Assembly (NCBI GenBank): GCA_017882445.1
Contig: JADGPK010000012.1
Span: 1 to 62,520, forward strand
Direction of reading: 5' to 3'
DNA: 62,520 nt
From: Solirubrobacteraceae bacterium
Lineage (GTDB): Bacteria; Actinomycetota; Thermoleophilia; Solirubrobacterales; Solirubrobacteraceae
The notes beneath the pieces are model-generated. The model saw only the letters and a list, made by a program, of their open reading frames with translations. It had not been told where the DNA came from and ran no database searches. This document shows, piece after piece, positions 59,036 through 62,520 of the stretch (its first letter is position 1; the number at the start of each line of letters is the position of its first letter). Both the position numbers and the translations under genes were made by a program.

Positions 59036-60484
59036 ATGCTCAAGATTCCTAGGACGCTCATCACGCTGCTCGCACTCGCCATGGTGGCGGGCGCCATCGG
59101 GACCTCCACGGCGCTGGCGTCACACAGCCAGACGACCTACTTCGAGGCCTCCAACGAGCTGCTCAACGCGGCCACCCGGCCCCATGCCTTCGAACAGATG
59201 CGGTCCCTCGGCGTTCACGCGCTGCGCGTCGAGCTCGCCTGGGCGGATGTCGCGCCCGGCGCCGGCAGCGCGACCCGCCCGTCCTTCGAAGCGACCAATC
59301 CCGGGCTGTACGCCTGGGGGGCCTATGACGCGATCCTGACCGAAGCGCAGCGGCTGCACTGGCCTGTCCTGCTGACGGTCACCTCGCCGGTTCCGAGGTG
59401 GGCGACCTCGAACCACAAGAAGCCCTACATCACGCGTCCCGACGACCGCGACTTCCGGGAATTCATGACGGCCGTCGCCCTCCACTACGGCTCTGAGGTC
59501 TCGATGTACTCGATCTGGAACGAGCCCAACCACCCGGCCTTCCTGATGCCGCAGTGGAACTCCAACGGCACGCCGGCCTCGCCGCGCATCTATCGCGGCC
59601 TGTACCAGGCCGGCTACGAAGGGATCAAGGCGGCCGGCATCGCCCATCCGAAGATCCTGTTCGGCGAGACGGCGCCGACCGGCTACGACACGGTCAACGT
59701 GCGCAGCGAAAAGTCCCGAGCGCTGCTTCACGACGTGGCGCCGCTCGCCTTCCTGCGCGGCGCTCTGTGTCTCAACGCCAACTACAGGCGCGCCGGCGCG
59801 TGCGGAGCGCTGTCGATGTCCGGCTACGCTCACCACGCCTACACGCTCCCGGCAGGACCCAAGTACGTGCCGCCGATCAGCGATGACGTGACGATCGGTG
59901 CGCTCTCGCGCCTGTCGCGCGCGCTCGACCTGGCTGCCCGCGCGCATGCGATCAACGCCCACGTGCCGATCTACCTGACCGAGTTCGGCGTCCAGAGCAA
60001 GCCGAACAGGCAGCTCGGGGTGTCGGTGGCGCAGCAGGCTGAGTACGACGCCATCAGCGAGCACATCGCCTACTCGAACCCCCGTGTGGCCGCGTTCTCC
60101 CAGTACCTGCTCAGAGACGATCCGCTCGGCGGAGCGCCGGGAGCGAGCGTTCACGGCGGGACCGTCGGCTTCCAGACAGGCCTGGAGTACGTCAGCGGCT
60201 CCCGCAAGCCGCTGTTCGTCGGCTGGCCGGTGCCGCTCACGGTCACCAGGTTGCGCCATGGCTTCTCGCTGTGGGGCCTCGTGCGGCAGGCGACCGGGGC
60301 CACGACGGTGACTGTGCTCATACGCCGGAGCGGATCGAAGAGCTACCGGATCCTGAAGAAGGTCCCGACAGACAGCCACGGCTACTGGACCTTGAGCTCC
60401 TCTACTCAAGGACAATTCTGGCGCGTGCGCTGGAAGAGCCCCGCGGGCGTGAAGTACGAAGGTCCCCCGATCCGCGCCTACTAG
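59036..60484 (+). CDS. Secreted glycoside hydrolase-like protein (TIM-barrel, clan GH-A type)
   Basis: A 482-residue exported protein. Signal peptide about residues 1-29 (LITLLALAMVAGAIGTSTALA). The barrel has SIWNEPNHPAF, with the Asn-Glu acid/base pair, and PIYLTEFGVQSK, with the nucleophile Glu, as in GH5/GH39-like enzymes. The last 90 residues form a separate beta domain (LVRQATGATTVTVLIRRSGSKSY). Such proteins are frequent in Solirubrobacterales. The sugar target is unknown. Confidence 0.83.
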   Translation: MLKIPRTLITLLALAMVAGAIGTSTALASHSQTTYFEASNELLNAATRPHAFEQMRSLGVHALRVELAWADVAPGAGSATRPSFEATNPGLYAWGAYDAILTEAQRLHWPVLLTVTSPVPRWATSNHKKPYITRPDDRDFREFMTAVALHYGSEVSMYSIWNEPNHPAFLMPQWNSNGTPASPRIYRGLYQAGYEGIKAAGIAHPKILFGETAPTGYDTVNVRSEKSRALLHDVAPLAFLRGALCLNANYRRAGACGALSMSGYAHHAYTLPAGPKYVPPISDDVTIGALSRLSRALDLAARAHAINAHVPIYLTEFGVQSKPNRQLGVSVAQQAEYDAISEHIAYSNPRVAAFSQYLLRDDPLGGAPGASVHGGTVGFQTGLEYVSGSRKPLFVGWPVPLTVTRLRHGFSLWGLVRQATGATTVTVLIRRSGSKSYRILKKVPTDSHGYWTLSSSTQGQFWRVRWKSPAGVKYEGPPIRAY

Positions 60485-60564
60485 AGGCAGCGCGGGCGCT
60501 GGGCCGTCAGGCACTGCTCCAGGCTTGAACGACGCGCTACGGCATCGCCCTACGATTCAGGGCG

Positions 60565-61437
60565 ATGCCGGAGCTGCCCGAGGTCGAGATCACCGTACGC
60601 CTGCTCGACGACGCCCTGAAAGGAGCGCAGATCGAATCTGCGCTGGCACCGGGCATCAACGCCCTGAAGACCTTCGAGCCGCCGCTGTCGGCGCTGGAGG
60701 GGGACCGGATCACGAGGGTCCGCCGGCGCGGCAAGCACCTGATCGTCGAGACCGCCGGCGGATTGGCGCTGCTGATCCATCTGATGTCCGCAGGCCGGCT
60801 TCAGCTCTATGACAAGCGGGCCGGACCGCGTGACCGCACCTCGCGCCTGCTGCTGAGGCTGGGCGGCGCCGGGGATGATGCCGACGCCGCGGCCGAGCGC
60901 GAGCTGCGCCTGCGCGAGTTCGGCTCCAAGCAGGCCGCCTGGGTAAAGCTGCTGTCCGCCGATCTGCTCGAGTGCGACGATTCGCTGGCGACCCTCGGAC
61001 CCGAGGCGTGGCCCGATCCACCCGCACTCCAGGCGCTGCTTGCCGCGCCACGTCCATTGCACGCCGTGCTGCGCGACCAGCGGGTCATCGCGGGCATCGG
61101 GCGCTCGTGGGTCGATGAGATCCTCTGGCACGCAAGGCTCTCTCCCTACAAGCGCGGCGCCGACCTCGATACCGTCGAGGCAGGGACGCTGAGGGCGGCG
61201 ATGATCGAGACGTTGGGCGGCGCCATCGCAGCCTACGAGCGGACCGTCAGCCTGCCCATTCCGGACAAGCTGCCGATGCCCCTGCTCGTACACCGCCACC
61301 AGGGCGAGCCGTGCCCGCGCTGTTCAACGACGCTGCGGGCGGTGCACTTCGAGGACTACGTGATCGCCTACTGCCCCGCCTGCCAGACCGACGGTCGCGT
61401 CCTGAAGGACCGCAGGCTGTCAAGGCTGCTGCGATGA
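60565..61437 (+). CDS. mutM: Formamidopyrimidine-DNA glycosylase (Fpg/MutM family)
   Basis: A 290-residue DNA glycosylase/lyase removing oxidised purines. P2 and E3 (MPELPEVEI) are the catalytic N-terminus, K57 (RRRGKHLI) the conserved Lys, and the zinc finger is CPRCSTTLRAVHF to YCPACQTDGRV. The helix-two-turn-helix reads AGIGRSWVDEILWHARLSP rather than the classical GIGNIYADE, a variant seen in actinobacterial paralogues, so Nei-like specificity is possible. TACGAT lies eight bases before the ATG. Confidence 0.9.
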   Translation: MPELPEVEITVRLLDDALKGAQIESALAPGINALKTFEPPLSALEGDRITRVRRRGKHLIVETAGGLALLIHLMSAGRLQLYDKRAGPRDRTSRLLLRLGGAGDDADAAAERELRLREFGSKQAAWVKLLSADLLECDDSLATLGPEAWPDPPALQALLAAPRPLHAVLRDQRVIAGIGRSWVDEILWHARLSPYKRGADLDTVEAGTLRAAMIETLGGAIAAYERTVSLPIPDKLPMPLLVHRHQGEPCPRCSTTLRAVHFEDYVIAYCPACQTDGRVLKDRRLSRLLR

Positions 61438-61487
61438 CGTGGGCCCAGAGCAGGTCGACCGTGCAACGCCACCCCCACGGCGTGCGC

Positions 61488-61493
61488 TAGAAT
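61488..61493 (+). promoter_or_regulatory. -10 box TAGAAT of the Phd/RelE operon within palindrome AGAATTCT
   Basis: TAGAAT ends seven bases before the ATG at 61501. AGAATTCT (61489-61496) overlaps it and may be an autoregulatory half of the operator. The spacing equals that of the VapBC promoter. Confidence 0.5.
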
Positions 61494-61500
61494 TCTGTAC

Positions 61501-61791
61501 ATGGCCACGCTACCGCTCGCCGAAGCCCGAGCCCAGCTGTCGAGGCTGGTACAAGAGGCGAGCAGCACCCATGAGCGCTTCGAGATCACGCGCAGCGGGC
61601 AGCGCGCCGCCGTTCTCATCGGGGCGGACGACTACGACGCTCTACGCGACACGATCGCCGTACTCGCCGACGCAGAGCTGCTGCGCGCTCATATAGAGGG
61701 CACCGCAGCCCTCGAAGCCGGCGACAGCCTGGACGCTGACGGCCTCGGCCAAGCCATGCGCGCGGCCGGTCGGTTGCCACCATCGGAGTGA
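61501..61791 (+). CDS. Type II antitoxin, Phd/YefM family
   Basis: A 96-residue antitoxin starting MATLPLAEARAQLSRLVQEA, then FEITRSGQRAAVLIGADDYDALRDTI, the full Phd/YefM DNA-binding domain; the acidic C-terminal tail should neutralise the toxin. Overlaps the toxin gene by four bases. Confidence 0.9.
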   Translation: MATLPLAEARAQLSRLVQEASSTHERFEITRSGQRAAVLIGADDYDALRDTIAVLADAELLRAHIEGTAALEAGDSLDADGLGQAMRAAGRLPPSE

Positions 61792-62063
61792 GCCAGGAGC
61801 GTTACCGGCTCGAGATCGCCGGTCCGGCAGCCCGAGCGCTGGCCGAGGCCCTGCCTGCAAAGATCGCGGGCGCCGCCTTTGCCTTCATCACCGGACCGCT
61901 TCTGGACAACCAGAAGCGGGTGGGCAAGCCGCTGGAGGCCCCTCTCGCTCCAGCGTGGTCGGCGCGGCGAGGCGCCTATCGGATCCTCTATCTCATCGAC
62001 GACGCAGCACGGATCGTCAGGGTCACCGCCGTTCGGCACCGGAGCGACGCCTACAGGAGCTGA
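61788..62063 (+). CDS. RelE/ParE-family toxin
   Basis: A 91-residue RelE-fold toxin with GTG start. RYRLEIAGPAARALAEAL at the N-terminus, then GKPLEAPLAPAWSARRGAYRILYLID and the C-terminal VTAVRHRSDAYRS carry the basic residues and the final His/Tyr typical of ribosome-dependent mRNA interferases. It pairs with the antitoxin at 61501. Confidence 0.88.
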   Translation: MSQERYRLEIAGPAARALAEALPAKIAGAAFAFITGPLLDNQKRVGKPLEAPLAPAWSARRGAYRILYLIDDAARIVRVTAVRHRSDAYRS

Positions 62064-62081
62064 GCGCTCGGGCGTGACGGC

Positions 62082-62087
62082 TAGGAT
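62082..62087 (+). promoter_or_regulatory. -10 box TAGGAT of the bcp gene
   Basis: TAGGAT ends six bases before ATC 62094, where the peroxiredoxin homology begins; no ATG, GTG or TTG is available between the box and the conserved region. Confidence 0.4.
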
Positions 62088-62093
62088 CCGAGC

Positions 62094-62216
62094 ATCATCG
62101 AGCAAGGAGACCGCGCCCCCGACTTCGAGCTGCCGGACCAGGATGGTCGCGTCGTCAAGCTCTCGGACTTTCGCGGTCAGCGGGTCGTCGTCTACTTCTA
62201 TCCCAAGGCCGACACG
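62094..62216 (+). CDS. bcp: Bcp/PrxQ-type peroxiredoxin, N-terminal fragment with ATC at the start position
   Basis: From 62094 the frame reads [17 protein letters not shown] and [11 protein letters not shown], the standard N-terminus of thiol peroxidase Bcp. The next residues should be PGC with the peroxidatic Cys, but after ADT the sequence becomes RGSNCG and stops at 62252. The start codon aligned to the family Met is ATC; an in-frame TAG just upstream (62082) excludes an earlier start. Truncation is most simply a chimeric contig end. The enzyme family is sure, the gene is not functional as written. Confidence 0.75.
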
Positions 62217-62520
62217 CGTGGTTCTAACTGCGGTATTCGCTCAGGACCGTAACCGGCCCGGATCGCAAGACACGCTCGCTTTCGCGGGAAGCGAGCGCGA
62301 GCGCAAAGCCCGTGGAGAGTCCTGGTCCTCGTCCTTTGCGGCAGTCTCGACAGGGTGTGCCTGGGTGCCTGCTTGCGTTTGAAAGGGGGCACACGGCTCG
62401 GTCGATGCCACGTCGAGGGCAGTGGAGACGCGGGCCGTGCGCGGTTGCTCGGCCGGCGCTCTCGCGTCAGTTGGAGACGCTCACATCAGCGTTGGTCCGC
62501 GTTTGCGGCCGACGCTGCGC
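62217..62520. other. Unidentified terminal segment
   Basis: About 300 bases after the peroxiredoxin breaks off. GC content is lower than the window average. No reading frame on either strand shows a recognisable protein; no rRNA, tRNA or IS end was found. It contains the hairpin at 62273-62297. Confidence 0.5.
62273..62297. other. Perfect 9-bp hairpin in the terminal segment
   Basis: CGCTCGCTT pairs with AAGCGAGCG around a seven-base loop. It could be a terminator or structured RNA of the foreign segment. Confidence 0.4.

Noticed and set aside
62217..62520. IS element or rRNA operon start at the right end
   Set aside because: No inverted repeat ends, transposase motif or rRNA sequence could be recognised in 300 bases.

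Overview
The bulk of the window (about 900-62217) is one very GC-rich, densely packed actinobacterial sequence. The gene set suggests the class Thermoleophilia (Solirubrobacterales-like): a NucS/EndoMS mismatch endonuclease, a one-chain 2-oxoglutarate dehydrogenase of the Kgd/OdhA type, a PMT-type glycosyltransferase next to an MprA-like regulator, a very large secreted protein of the kind common in that class, and many leaderless promoters. This placement is inference from gene families, not a database result. Both ends look foreign. Positions 1 to about 900 are less GC-rich and carry a comF gene and the start of a methyltransferase of betaproteobacterial (Comamonadaceae-like) type, joined to a truncated subtilase through about 20 shared bases. 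After about 62217 a bcp-type peroxiredoxin stops matching its family and runs into about 300 bases I cannot identify. The simplest reading is an assembled metagenomic contig with chimeric ends.

Layout. 0.9-4.3 kb: truncated S8 protease, tadA, a VapBC toxin-antitoxin pair, tRNA-Ser(CGA) and a TetR regulator. 4.4-7.8 kb: operon of an acetoacetate-decarboxylase-like protein and two overlapping acyl-CoA dehydrogenases. 8.1-13.1 kb: a two-gene ABC exporter, a GT39 mannosyltransferase-like membrane enzyme, a response regulator and only the tail of its histidine kinase. 13.2-17.5 kb: the 1037-residue secreted protein and a GAF-GGDEF diguanylate cyclase. 17.6-25.5 kb: aconitase, an M42 peptidase, cupin, acyl-CoA thioesterase, EttA-type ABC-F and a J-domain/TPR protein. 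25.6-28.2 kb: a channel-like membrane protein, TatA, NucS and a crotonase. 28.2-32.7 kb: the Kgd-type enzyme with two lipoyl domains, followed by a translationally coupled 22-residue basic peptide. 32.8-41 kb: Nudix, FAD oxidase, ketopantoate-reductase-like protein, a decayed HicB, VOC protein, adenylate cyclase, PurD and an MBL hydrolase. 41-48 kb: AarF/UbiB kinase, pyruvate kinase, a SnoaL-MBL fusion, another MBL protein and MetF. 48-62 kb: LOG phosphoribohydrolase, YgjP-like peptidase, citrate synthase, PfkB kinase, quinone oxidoreductase, DEAD helicase, cyclophilin, aldehyde dehydrogenase, an adjacent HAD hydrolase/APH kinase pair, a secreted glycosidase, Fpg and a Phd/RelE pair.

How genes work together. 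Citrate synthase, aconitase and the Kgd-type enzyme supply TCA steps; pyruvate kinase feeds them. The paired acyl-CoA dehydrogenases, crotonase, thioesterase and the HAD/APH pair (homologous to the first two domains of ACAD10) point to acyl-CoA and perhaps hydroxy-acid catabolism. TadA, EttA, the DEAD helicase, NucS and Fpg are translation and DNA-maintenance functions. About two dozen genes have a TANNNT-like -10 box only 6-8 bases before the start codon, so their mRNAs are probably leaderless; genes with clear Shine-Dalgarno sites (aconitase, large secreted protein, citrate synthase, crotonase, aldehyde dehydrogenase) form the contrasting class.
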